The notes: generated from the sequence alone by a model not told the origin. DNA of 6,624 bases from an uncultured Eubacteriales bacterium (GCA_902475515.1 CABSAB010000081.1:1-6624), one strand, 5' to 3'; shown: positions 1 through 5,933, numbered from the stretch's first letter. Made by a program: numbers and translations.

Positions 1-792
1 GACCGGATGGATTTCCCCGACGCTCCCTACACCGAGGATATCGAGATCTACCCCATCCACATGGAAAAGGAGGCCCTGCTGGCCGGGATGGAGGAGCGCC
101 GGGCGGCCATGGTCCGTAACAGCGATGCAGACGGCGTCCCTGAGGACCGCCTGATCTCGTACCTCTCCGGCATAGTCCTCTTTGACCAAACCATGGAGGA
201 GCTGGGCGAGGACTACGGTGACTTCAGCGGCGGCACCATAAAACGCACCTACGACCCGGAGACCAGGACCCTGTCGATCCTGTGCTATACACAATCCAGT
301 GGTTCCCTGGTGAATCTGCCCTACACCCTGGTCATTGAGCACCTGTACCTGGAGCATATGGCGGACTTCTTCTCCCCGGACAATCTCCTGGGCAACGCCG
401 GAACAGACCTGCTCTCCAACCCCCTGGTGCTCCATTTCACCGCCGATTTCACCCCCCAGACCCAGCTCTATGACCTCCTCCAGGACGGTACCTCCATCGG
501 CACCGTGGAGCTCACCCCGGTGTCGGCCTACCTGACCATCCCCCTGGAGCCGGACGATACCGTATACAGCTCCCTAGAGCAGGCCGCCCTGGCCCCCAAC
601 CGCCAGGACTACCTGAAAGGCACCCCAAAATTCACCGCCCGTATGCGAGATGGCCGGGAGATCACCTTCAACAATCGAACCGGCGGCATAGGCAACACCC
701 AAACCGCCTTCTCCATTGCCACGGATATCATTGACCTGAGCCAGGTAGATGAGCTACTCCTGGAGGGCTTCACCCTGCGCCCCCAAGAATAA
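1..792 (+). CDS. 3' portion of an unrecognised protein, possibly DUF4179/anti-sigma-like extracytoplasmic region (5' partial)
   Basis: The reading frame is open from the window edge to a TAA at 790-792. The first ATG is at 7, but the two codons before it are also open and no ribosome binding site can be seen, so the true start probably lies outside the window. At least 261 residues are visible. They are acidic and soluble-looking, with no membrane segment or cysteine-rich motif. The second half has beta-strand-like stretches such as VELTPVSAYLTIPL, a DGREI turn and a final IDLSQVDELLLEGF. This recalls the C-terminal region of DUF4179-type proteins, membrane-anchored products often encoded beside extracytoplasmic sigma factors in Firmicutes. 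That link rests on general resemblance only, and the N-terminal part needed to test it is missing. The gene converges on the hydrogenase operon, shares its terminator and has no evident functional tie to it. That it is a real gene is quite certain; its function is unknown. Confidence 0.75.
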   Translation, partial: DRMDFPDAPYTEDIEIYPIHMEKEALLAGMEERRAAMVRNSDADGVPEDRLISYLSGIVLFDQTMEELGEDYGDFSGGTIKRTYDPETRTLSILCYTQSSGSLVNLPYTLVIEHLYLEHMADFFSPDNLLGNAGTDLLSNPLVLHFTADFTPQTQLYDLLQDGTSIGTVELTPVSAYLTIPLEPDDTVYSSLEQAALAPNRQDYLKGTPKFTARMRDGREITFNNRTGGIGNTQTAFSIATDIIDLSQVDELLLEGFTLRPQE

Positions 793-805
793 TCACAAAC
801 CATGC

Positions 806-837
806 AAAAACGGCGCCGCTTTCGCGGCGCCGTTTTT
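806..837. terminator. Bidirectional intrinsic terminator between convergent genes
   Basis: A perfect 14-bp inverted repeat: the arm aaaaacggcgccgc (806-819), a 4-nt loop tttc, and the arm gcggcgccgttttt (824-837). The GC core is flanked by A5 on the left and T5 on the right, so RNA from either strand gives a GC hairpin followed by a U run. It starts 13 nt after the stop of the plus-strand gene. For minus-strand transcription it begins 8 nt after the hydA stop (846-848). It therefore ends both transcription units. Confidence 0.93.
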
Positions 838-845
838 CTGTATTC

Positions 846-1076
846 TTACAGCCGGTACTTGGGCTGTGCCTGATAGGTTGTGTGGAGAATGTGGTGGGCC
901 TTCTCGCCGCCCCACTCGCCAAGATAGTTTGCATAGACCTCCTGGACAATGGGGTTCAAATGGCTCTTCCGCAGCTCCTTGCCGGCGTCCTCGTCGTAGA
1001 GGGCCTTGGCCCGGAGGGCACGGTAGTCCACAAAGTTCTTCACATTGGCCGGCACATAGGGCTGGCGCGGCGTGAT
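846..1076 (-). pseudogene. hndD: HndD C-terminal segment, displaced into a third frame
   Basis: Seventy-six codons followed by TAA (846-848) encode the normal C-terminal tail of the hydrogenase. It runs from ITPRQPYVPANVKNF through RALRAKALYDED, LRKSHLNPIVQEVY and EKAHHILHTTY. It begins directly after the 34-nt insertion and is in frame with neither upstream segment. The KSHLNPIVQEVY codons lie over 937-964, the stretch that is copied in inverted form into the insertion. Confidence 0.85.
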
Positions 1077-1110
1077 GGAGGCGCCATTTGAACCCCATTG
1101 TCCAGGAGGT
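937..1110. repeat. 28-bp perfect inverted repeat inside hydA
   Basis: The plus-strand sequence 937-964 (acctcctggacaatgg, then ggttcaaatggc) is the exact reverse complement of 1083-1110. All 28 positions match, and the match stops immediately on both sides. The arms are separated by 118 bp (965-1082). The left arm is normal hydA coding sequence on the minus strand (HLNPIVQEVY region). The right arm lies between the codons for GGGQP and ITPRQ, where the protein family needs no such sequence, so it is the acquired copy. Confidence 0.95.
1077..1110. other. 34-nt frameshifting insertion in hydA, mostly an inverted copy of nearby sequence
   Basis: On the minus strand the frame of GGGQP ends at 1111 and the frame of ITPRQP resumes at 1076, leaving 34 nt that fit neither. 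Of these, 28 nt (1083-1110) are an inverted copy of 937-964. The other 6 (1077-1082) have no evident source, or may belong partly to the original junction. Because 34 is not a multiple of 3, the frame shifts. The exact boundary of the inserted tract is inferred from where the reading of the hydrogenase family resumes. Confidence 0.75.
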
Positions 1111-1755
1111 GGGCTGGCCGCCGCCGTTGATGCAGCCGCCGGGGCAGCACATGACCTCAATGAAGTCATATTCCTTCTCCCCATTGCGGACCGCTTCCAG
1201 CAGCTTCCCGGCGTTCTTGGTACCGGAGACCACCGCCACACGGACCGTCTGGCCGGGCAGCTCGTAGGTAGCTTCCTTCACGCTCTCCAGGCCACGCACA
1301 TCGTGGAACTCCAGCGGTGCGTTCTCGTCGCCCATGAGGATGGCGGAAACGGTACGCAGGGCCGCCTCCATCACGCCGCCGGACGCGCCGAAAATGTCGC
1401 CCGCGCCGGAGGCAATGCCAAAGATGGGATCAAACTTCTCGTCAGGCAGGTTCACAAAGTCCAGTCCGGCCCGCTTGATCATCTCGCCCAGTTCCCGGGT
1501 GGTGATGCTCACGTCAATGTCCTTGAGGCCCTTGGCCGCTTCCATGTCAGGCCGCTTGATCTCGTACTTCTTGGCGGTACAGGGCATGACGGAAACCACC
1601 ACCATGTCCTTAGGATCGATGCCCATCTTCTCGGCGTAGTAGGTCTTCATCAGGCCGCCGAACATCCCCTGGGGGGACTTGCAGGAGGACAGGTTGGGCA
1701 GGAAATCGGGATAGTACTGCTCCGCGTACCGGATCCAGCCGGGGGAGCAGGAGGG
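1111..1755 (-). pseudogene. hndD: HndD H-cluster domain, displaced into a second frame
   Basis: This is the central part of the catalytic domain, in a different frame from the gene start. It runs from PSCSPGWIRYAEQYYP through LSSCKSPQGMFG, MPCTAKKYE (Cys codon 1579-1581) and EVMCCPGGCINGGGQP (ligand Cys codons 1144-1146 and 1132-1134). These are the hallmark motifs of [FeFe] hydrogenases. The same frame stays open upstream to an ATG at 1947, but translation above about 1756 is out-of-frame nonsense overlapping segment 1, so that ATG is not a natural start. Below 1111 the frame runs into the 34-nt insertion, then through out-of-frame sequence and the terminator to a stop at 793. No good ribosome binding site precedes this segment. 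Confidence 0.85.
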
Positions 1756-2617
1756 GGCCCTCACCGAGAAGCTCATTGCCCTCCTCGATAATGGTGAAGT
1801 CCGCCGCGGTGTCCACATCGAACACCCCGTCGAAGCCCAGCCGCCGCATAGCGGCAACCATCTTGCCCTCCACGTTGGTGCCGATGGGCATGCCGAAGCA
1901 CTCGCCCAGGCCCGCACGGACGGACGGTGCCGTGGCAATGACCACATGCTTGTCCGGATCGTTCAGGGCCTCCCACACCTTGCCGGTGTCGTCCCGCTCG
2001 GTGAGGGCCCCGGTGGGGCAGTTCACGATGCACTGGCCGCAGGAGATGCAGGCCGTCTCGTTAAGCCCCCGGCCAAAGGGACTGCCAATCTCGGTGTTGA
2101 ATCCGCGCTCGTTGCAGCCGATGACGCCCACGCCCTGATTTTCACAGGCGGCCACGCAGCGGCGGCACAAAATGCACTTGGAGTTATCCCGCACCAGATG
2201 CAGGGCGGAATCCTCGATCTGGGGCTTCATGTCGGGGGTCTGGAACCGCACCTGGTCGATGCCGAACTCCTTGGCCAGGTCCTGAAGCTCACAGGTGCCG
2301 CTTCTGCGGCAGGTGAGACATTCCATCCGGTGGTTAGAAAGCAGCAGCTCCAGGGTCATTTTCCGGGCGTCCCGGACCTTCTGGGTGTTGGTCTGGACCT
2401 CCATGCCCTCGCTGACGGGATATACGCACGAAGCCACCAGTCCCTTTGCCCCTGTGGCCTCCACCATGCAGATCCGGCAGGCGCCGATCTCATTGAGGTC
2501 CTTCAGGTAGCACAGCGAGGGGATCTTGACCCCCGCCAGGTTCGCGGCCTGAATAATGGTAGAGCCGGCGGGGGCCTCCACTTCGATGCCGTTGATCTTT
2601 AATTTCACTGTATCCAT
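1610..2617 (-). CDS. hndD: Truncated HndD N-terminal fragment actually translatable from the hydA start
   Basis: This is what ribosomes would make from the hydA start as written: 335 residues. About 286 are genuine hydrogenase sequence, and the remaining roughly 49 are out-of-frame arginine- and proline-rich sequence ending at 1610. The genuine part keeps the whole N-terminal electron wire: the [2Fe-2S] domain, the His-Cys [4Fe-4S] site and both ferredoxin-type [4Fe-4S] sites. It breaks off in the H-domain just after EEGNELL, before any H-cluster ligand. The start is firm: the ATG at 2615-2617 is 10 nt from an AAGGAGG overlapping the hndC stop codon. Such a product could not make or oxidise H2. 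Whether it folds or binds HndC is unknown. Confidence 0.7.
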   Translation of the reverse strand: MDTVKLKINGIEVEAPAGSTIIQAANLAGVKIPSLCYLKDLNEIGACRICMVEATGAKGLVASCVYPVSEGMEVQTNTQKVRDARKMTLELLLSNHRMECLTCRRSGTCELQDLAKEFGIDQVRFQTPDMKPQIEDSALHLVRDNSKCILCRRCVAACENQGVGVIGCNERGFNTEIGSPFGRGLNETACISCGQCIVNCPTGALTERDDTGKVWEALNDPDKHVVIATAPSVRAGLGECFGMPIGTNVEGKMVAAMRRLGFDGVFDVDTAADFTIIEEGNELLGEGPLLLPRLDPVRGAVLSRFPAQPVLLQVPPGDVRRPDEDLLRREDGHRS

Positions 2618-2627
2618 CTTATCTCGG

Positions 2628-2634
2628 CCTCCTT
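2628..2634 (-). promoter_or_regulatory. Shine-Dalgarno site of hndD overlapping the hndC stop
   Basis: The minus strand reads TAAGGAGG, in which TAA (2633-2635) is the hndC stop codon and AAGGAGG is a consensus ribosome binding site 10 nt before the hndD ATG (2615-2617). It fixes the hndD start. The overlap suggests that ribosomes finishing hndC reinitiate on hndD. Confidence 0.9.
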
Positions 2635-4426
2635 AACCCTTGGAAATTGCGCCAAACTTGCACTTCTCCATGCAGCTGCCGCACTTGATACACTTGGATG
2701 TGTCGATCTTGAAGGGAGAGCGGATCTCGCCGGAAATGGCGTCTGCGGGGCAGACGCGGGAACAGGCGGAGCAGCCCTTACACTTGGCAGGATCGATGCT
2801 GTAATTCAGCAGTGCCTTGCAGGAACCTGCGGGGCAGCGCTTCTCCACCACATGGGCGATGTACTCCTCCCGGAAGTTCTTCATGGTGGAAAGGATCGGA
2901 TTGGGCGCGGTCTGGCCCAGGGAGCACAGGGCGTTGCCCTTGATGTGGGCCGCCAGCTCCTCCAGCGTGTCCAGGTCCTCCATGGTGCCCTGGCCGTTGG
3001 TGATCCGCTCCAGAATATCATACATCCGCTTGGTGCCGATTCGGCAGGGAGAACATTTGCCGCAGCTCTCGTCCATGGTGAACTGCAGGAAGAACTTCGC
3101 AATATCCACCATGCAGTCGTCCTCGTCCAGCACGATCATACCGCCAGATCCCATCATAGCGCCGATGCGGGTCAGGTTCTCGTAGTCGATGGGCACGTCG
3201 ATCTGGCTTGCGGGAATGCAGGCGCCCGAGGGGCCGCCGGTCTGAACGGCCTTAAACTTCTTGCCGTTCGGCACGCCGCCGCCGATCTCCTCAATGATCT
3301 TCCGCAGGGGCGTACCCATGGGAATCTCCACAAGGCCCGTGTTGTTGATCTTGCCGCCCAGGGCAAAGACCTTGGTGCCCTTGCTGCCCTCGGTGCCCAG
3401 AGCTGCATAGGCCTCGGCGCCGTGGTTGATGATCCAGCAGACGTTGGCATAGGTCTCCACGTTGTTGAGGATGGTGGGCTTGCCGAACAGGCCCTTCACC
3501 GCCGGATACGGCGGACGGGACCGGGGCTCGCCGCGCTTGCCCTCGATGGACACCATCAGTGCCGTCTCCTCGCCGCACACGAATGCGCCGGAGCCCAGAC
3601 GGATGCCGATGTCAAAGCTGAAGTCCGTACCAAAGATGTTCTTGCCCAGGAAGCCGTAATCGTAGGCCTGCTTCAGGGCCGTCTCCAGCCGCTGCACGGC
3701 GATGGGATATTCCGCGCGGACATAGATGTAGCCCTCCGGCGCGCCGATGGCGTAGCCCGCGATGGCCATGGCCTCCAGCACGCTGTGGGGATCGCCCTCC
3801 AGAACGGAGCGGTCCATGAACGCGCCCGGGTCGCCCTCGTCGGCGTTGCAGCAGGCGTATTTGATGGGGCCGGGGGAGTTGGCGGCAAACTGCCACTTCA
3901 TGCCCGTGGGGAAGCCCGCGCCGCCGCGGCCCTTGAGGCCGGACGCCTTGATCTCGTCAATGACCTGCTGCGGGGTCATCTGGGTCAAAACCTTTGCCAG
4001 GGCGGCATAGCCGTCATAGGCGATGTACTCGTCAATATCCTCGGGATTGATGACGCCGCAGTTCCGCAGGGCGATCCGGACCTGATCCTTGTAGAAGGGG
4101 GTCTCGGTGAGGCTGGTGGTCTTGCCGGTCTCGTCGGTCTCCTTGTAGATCAGGCGGTCCACCGCCCGGCCCTTGAGGATGTGCTCCTCCACGATCTCCT
4201 GAACGTCCTCCGCGGACACATGGCTGTAGTACACACCCTCGGGGTATACCACCACGTTCGGTCCCTTGGCGCAAAGGCCCAGGCAGCCGGTCTTGACCAC
4301 GCGGACTTCCTTATCCAGATTGTGCTTTTTCAGCTGATTTTCAAATTCGTCCATGATGCCCGCGGCGCCGGCGGAGGCACAGCCGGTGCCGGTACAGACA
4401 AGGATATGGGCTCTGATAAAATCCAT
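2633..4426 (-). CDS. hndC: NADH-oxidising flavin/Fe-S subunit HndC/HydB (NuoF-like) of the [FeFe] hydrogenase
   Basis: A 597-residue NuoF-family subunit that oxidises or reduces NAD(H) through FMN and is the presumed bifurcation site of HydABC/HndABCD hydrogenases. Domains in order: an N-terminal thioredoxin-like [2Fe-2S] domain (C11, C16, C48, C52), absent from plain NuoF; the FMN/NADH-binding core, with KGRGGAGFPTG at 165-175, CNADEGDPGAFMDR at 193-206 and GSGAFVCGEETAL at 278-290; the SLBB-like region (about 345-440); the [4Fe-4S] site with C455, C458 and C461 plus C501; and a C-terminal two-cluster ferredoxin domain (C549/552/555/559 and C579/582/585/589). This architecture and length match the hydrogenase-type HydB rather than complex I NuoF. 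All ligands are present. The start ATG lies 9 nt after a consensus AAGGAGG that overlaps the hndB stop codon. It is cytoplasmic. The alternative, a NuoF-like subunit of a formate dehydrogenase or of complex I, is unlikely with hydA next door. Confidence 0.96.
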   Translation of the reverse strand: MDFIRAHILVCTGTGCASAGAAGIMDEFENQLKKHNLDKEVRVVKTGCLGLCAKGPNVVVYPEGVYYSHVSAEDVQEIVEEHILKGRAVDRLIYKETDETGKTTSLTETPFYKDQVRIALRNCGVINPEDIDEYIAYDGYAALAKVLTQMTPQQVIDEIKASGLKGRGGAGFPTGMKWQFAANSPGPIKYACCNADEGDPGAFMDRSVLEGDPHSVLEAMAIAGYAIGAPEGYIYVRAEYPIAVQRLETALKQAYDYGFLGKNIFGTDFSFDIGIRLGSGAFVCGEETALMVSIEGKRGEPRSRPPYPAVKGLFGKPTILNNVETYANVCWIINHGAEAYAALGTEGSKGTKVFALGGKINNTGLVEIPMGTPLRKIIEEIGGGVPNGKKFKAVQTGGPSGACIPASQIDVPIDYENLTRIGAMMGSGGMIVLDEDDCMVDIAKFFLQFTMDESCGKCSPCRIGTKRMYDILERITNGQGTMEDLDTLEELAAHIKGNALCSLGQTAPNPILSTMKNFREEYIAHVVEKRCPAGSCKALLNYSIDPAKCKGCSACSRVCPADAISGEIRSPFKIDTSKCIKCGSCMEKCKFGAISKG

Positions 4427-4435
4427 AGTAACGCT

Positions 4436-4442
4436 CCTCCTT
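4436..4442 (-). promoter_or_regulatory. Shine-Dalgarno site of hndC overlapping the hndB stop
   Basis: The minus strand reads TAAGGAGG across 4436-4443: the hndB stop TAA (4441-4443) runs into AAGGAGG, 9 nt before the hndC ATG at 4424-4426. It is the same 8-base arrangement as at the hndC/hndD junction and implies coupled translation. Confidence 0.9.
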
Positions 4443-4809
4443 ATTCTGCCGCGCCGATGGTGTACTCGGTCACCACCTGCTTGTTGACGATGTGCTGCGC
4501 CACGATGGTGGGCACCTTGTCGGCAGTCATTTTCACGTATGTGACCTTCTCCTGTCCGGGCACATACACTTCAACGATAGGCTCCAGCCGGCAAACGCCG
4601 ATGCAGCCGGTCTGGGTCACCTGCACATTCTCCAGGCCCCGCTTGTTGATCTCTTCCACAAATCCGCTGAGCACCGGCCGTGCGCCGGCGGCGATGCCGC
4701 AGGTGGCCATGCCGACCACCACACGGATGGTCTCGGAATCGTCCTTCCGAAGATTCATCTTGCTTTGCATGCTTTCGCGCAGTGCCTTCAGCTCTTCGAG
4801 TGATTTCAT
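4441..4809 (-). CDS. hndB: HndB-type thioredoxin-like ferredoxin-fold subunit with three cluster cysteines
   Basis: A 122-residue small subunit of the HndB type, named after the fourth component of HndABCD. After a charged helical N-terminus (1-27) comes a thioredoxin-like [2Fe-2S] fold: IRVVVGMATCGIAAGA (about 28-43) and VTQTGCIGVCRLEP (64-77). C37, C69 and C73 correspond to three of the four usual ligands. The C-x4-C partner of C37 would be residue 42, which is glycine here. My recollection is that this substitution is common in this small-subunit family, so it may bind no cluster or an unusual one. The tail VTYVKMTADKVPTIVAQHIV matches the fold's C-terminus. The ATG lies 4 nt after the ATPase stop, with a purine-rich AGAAGGGAAG about 8 nt upstream. 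The fold repeats that of the HndC N-terminal domain and the HndA C-terminal domain. Its role in the complex is likely structural or electron relay, which is an inference. Confidence 0.88.
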   Translation of the reverse strand: MKSLEELKALRESMQSKMNLRKDDSETIRVVVGMATCGIAAGARPVLSGFVEEINKRGLENVQVTQTGCIGVCRLEPIVEVYVPGQEKVTYVKMTADKVPTIVAQHIVNKQVVTEYTIGAAE

Positions 4810-4813
4810 TGCT

Positions 4814-5356
4814 TCACGCTTCCCTTCTTAAAGTGGATTCATTTTCTGTGAGAAAATCGGCGAGCCAGCCAAGCACCTCCGGCTCCGCCAGGGAAATATC
4901 TCCCATGATCTCCCGGACCTCCCGGGTGTCCAGCGTATATGCTTCCTCCCCCACCGTGTGGGTAAAGCGAAAGTCGATGTCCGGACTGCCCTGGATCAAT
5001 GTAACGGCCGAGGAGGTCAGGTCCCCCAGCGGCGGCATATCGATGTTTTTCTGATCGAACCAGGCCGTCAGCGTGGTGCCCACGCCCACCTCCGATTCAA
5101 TGGTCAGATCGCCGCCCGCCATCCGCGCCTCCATCTGGAGCAGCGGAATACCCAGTCCCACCTTGCGGGTGGTTCTGGTGGTGGTAAATGGGTCTGTGAC
5201 CCGTGCCACAAACTCCGGGGTCATGCCGCAGCCGTCGTCCTTCACCAAAATGGTCAGGCGGTCATCGCGCTCCGTCACGGAGATCTCCACCAACGAGGCC
5301 CCGGCAGTCACCGAGTTTTTGGCAATGTCCAGAATATTGAGGCTGAGTTCTTTCAT
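4814..5356 (-). CDS. Histidine-kinase-like (GHKL) ATPase of hydrogenase operons, no phosphoacceptor domain
   Basis: A 180-residue protein. Residues 1-100 form a GHKL ATP-binding domain: an N-box in LNILDIAKNSV (with N14), a G1 box DDGCGM at 40-45, an F-box-like DPFTTTR at 55-61, a G2 box GLGIPL at 67-72 and a final GVGTTLTAWF at 91-100. There is no H-box histidine helix, sensor domain or membrane segment, and no response regulator gene nearby, so it is not an ordinary sensor kinase. The remaining 80 residues (PPLGDLTSSAVTLIQGSPDIDF, TLDTREVREI, PEVLGWLADFL) form a separate tail that I recall in similar ATPases encoded in clostridial hydrogenase operons. The start ATG overlaps the hndA stop as TAATG with no strong SD, so translation is coupled. 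It may act in regulation (an anti-sigma-like kinase) or in complex assembly; neither is shown here. Confidence 0.87.
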   Translation of the reverse strand: MKELSLNILDIAKNSVTAGASLVEISVTERDDRLTILVKDDGCGMTPEFVARVTDPFTTTRTTRKVGLGIPLLQMEARMAGGDLTIESEVGVGTTLTAWFDQKNIDMPPLGDLTSSAVTLIQGSPDIDFRFTHTVGEEAYTLDTREVREIMGDISLAEPEVLGWLADFLTENESTLRREA

Positions 5357-5850
5357 TACTGATATTTCGCCAGAACGTCATCCACCTGATCGGGGGTCAT
5401 GCGTCCATAGACGTCGTCGTTGACCATCATCACCGGGGCCAGGCCGCAGGCGCCCACGCAGCGGTTTGCGTCCACAGAGTACTTGCCGTCGGGGGAGATG
5501 GAGCCAACAGGGCAGCCAAGCCGCGCCACGATCTTGTCGAGCACTGCCTGAGAGCCTTTGACGTAGCAGGCCGTGCCAAGACATACGGTGATCTTGTACT
5601 GGCCCTTGGGATTCAGGTTATACAGGGAGTAGAAGGTGCTGATGCCGTAGACCTCCTCCAGGGGAATGCCCAGGCCCTCGGCGATCATGATCTGTACCTC
5701 CTCCGGAAGATACCCAAAGATCTCCTGAGCCTGCTGCATCACGGGCATGGTGCCGCCAGGCACATCCTTGTACTGCTCGATCACAGCTTTCAGCTTTGCC
5801 TCCTGCTCCGGCGTACCGGAATAGGGAACGACGGTTTTTGTGTTTGGCAT
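5356..5850 (-). CDS. hndA: HndA/HydC (NuoE-like) [2Fe-2S] subunit of the [FeFe] hydrogenase
   Basis: A 164-residue NuoE-family (24 kDa) subunit that pairs with the flavin subunit HndC in the cytoplasm. The N-terminal helical part (about 15-80) has the family features MPVMQQAQEIFGYLPEEV and VYGISTFYSLYNL. The C-terminal thioredoxin-like fold carries all four [2Fe-2S] ligands: C90 and C95 (CLGTACYVKG) and C131 and C135 (CVGACGLAP). The length is normal for the family. It is the first gene of the operon. The ATG at 5848-5850 follows a consensus AAGGAGG with 9 nt spacing. Its stop TAA shares a base with the start codon of the ATPase gene. NuoE-like proteins also serve formate dehydrogenases, but the hndB-hndC-hndD genes downstream settle the assignment. 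Confidence 0.95.
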   Translation of the reverse strand: MPNTKTVVPYSGTPEQEAKLKAVIEQYKDVPGGTMPVMQQAQEIFGYLPEEVQIMIAEGLGIPLEEVYGISTFYSLYNLNPKGQYKITVCLGTACYVKGSQAVLDKIVARLGCPVGSISPDGKYSVDANRCVGACGLAPVMMVNDDVYGRMTPDQVDDVLAKYQ

Positions 5851-5859
5851 AAAAGATTT

Positions 5860-5866
5860 CCTCCTT
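5860..5866 (-). promoter_or_regulatory. Shine-Dalgarno site of hndA
   Basis: The minus strand reads AAAAGGAGGAAATCTTTTATG. The consensus AAGGAGG (5860-5866) sits 9 nt before the ATG at 5848-5850 and fixes the start of the first operon gene. Confidence 0.88.
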
Positions 5867-5933
5867 TTCGGGCGCGGGGCCCGCGGTGTACCAGTTGCGG
5901 ACTCCCGGCCGGTTGCGCTGGAAGTCCACGTTC

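Larger units (their letters stand above)
846..2617 (-). pseudogene. hndD: [FeFe] hydrogenase catalytic subunit HndD/HydA, broken by two frameshifting lesions
   Basis: The catalytic subunit of the NADH-linked [FeFe] hydrogenase, readable only by joining three minus-strand frames. Segment 1 (2617 to about 1757) starts at ATG after an AAGGAGG site. It carries a [2Fe-2S] domain (C36, C47, C50, C64), a His-Cys [4Fe-4S] site (H96, C100, C103, C109), two ferredoxin-type [4Fe-4S] sites (C148/151/154/158 and C190/193/196/200) and the start of the H-domain. Segment 2 (about 1755 to 1111) holds the rest of the first H-cluster motif as PSCSPGW, the second motif MPCTAKKYE and the third motif CPGGCINGGGQP. 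Segment 3 (1076 to 846) is the normal C-terminus, including RALRAKALYDED, KSHLNP and EKAHHILHTTY, and ends in TAA. Joined, they give about 575 residues, a usual length for this subfamily. Frame changes occur near 1757 and at 1077-1110. No single frame yields an active enzyme. The strong conservation of all three segments argues for a recent lesion or an assembly error rather than an old pseudogene. Confidence 0.9.

Noticed and set aside
937..1110. An invertible, phase-variable segment bounded by the 28-bp inverted repeat
   Set aside because: The sequence between the arms already reads as correctly oriented hydA, and flipping it would not restore the frame in either orientation. No recombinase gene is present.
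793..1947. A 384-codon minus-strand frame starting at 1947 as an independent hydrogenase gene
   Set aside because: Its first 63 or so codons are arginine/alanine-rich shadow of the N-terminal hydA frame, and the last 105 or so are out of frame past the insertion and run through the terminator. Only 1755-1111 is real hydrogenase sequence.
1072..2602. Plus-strand open frames opposite hydA (1072-1791 and 1946-2602)
   Set aside because: They are antisense shadows of the hydrogenase coding sequence, with no ribosome binding sites or recognisable domains.
2852..4831. A 659-codon open frame on the plus strand antisense to hndC and hndB
   Set aside because: It lies opposite clearly conserved genes, its translation is low-complexity (rich in G, A, L, H, V), it matches no family I know and it has no supporting start. 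It is a typical shadow of GC-rich codon use.
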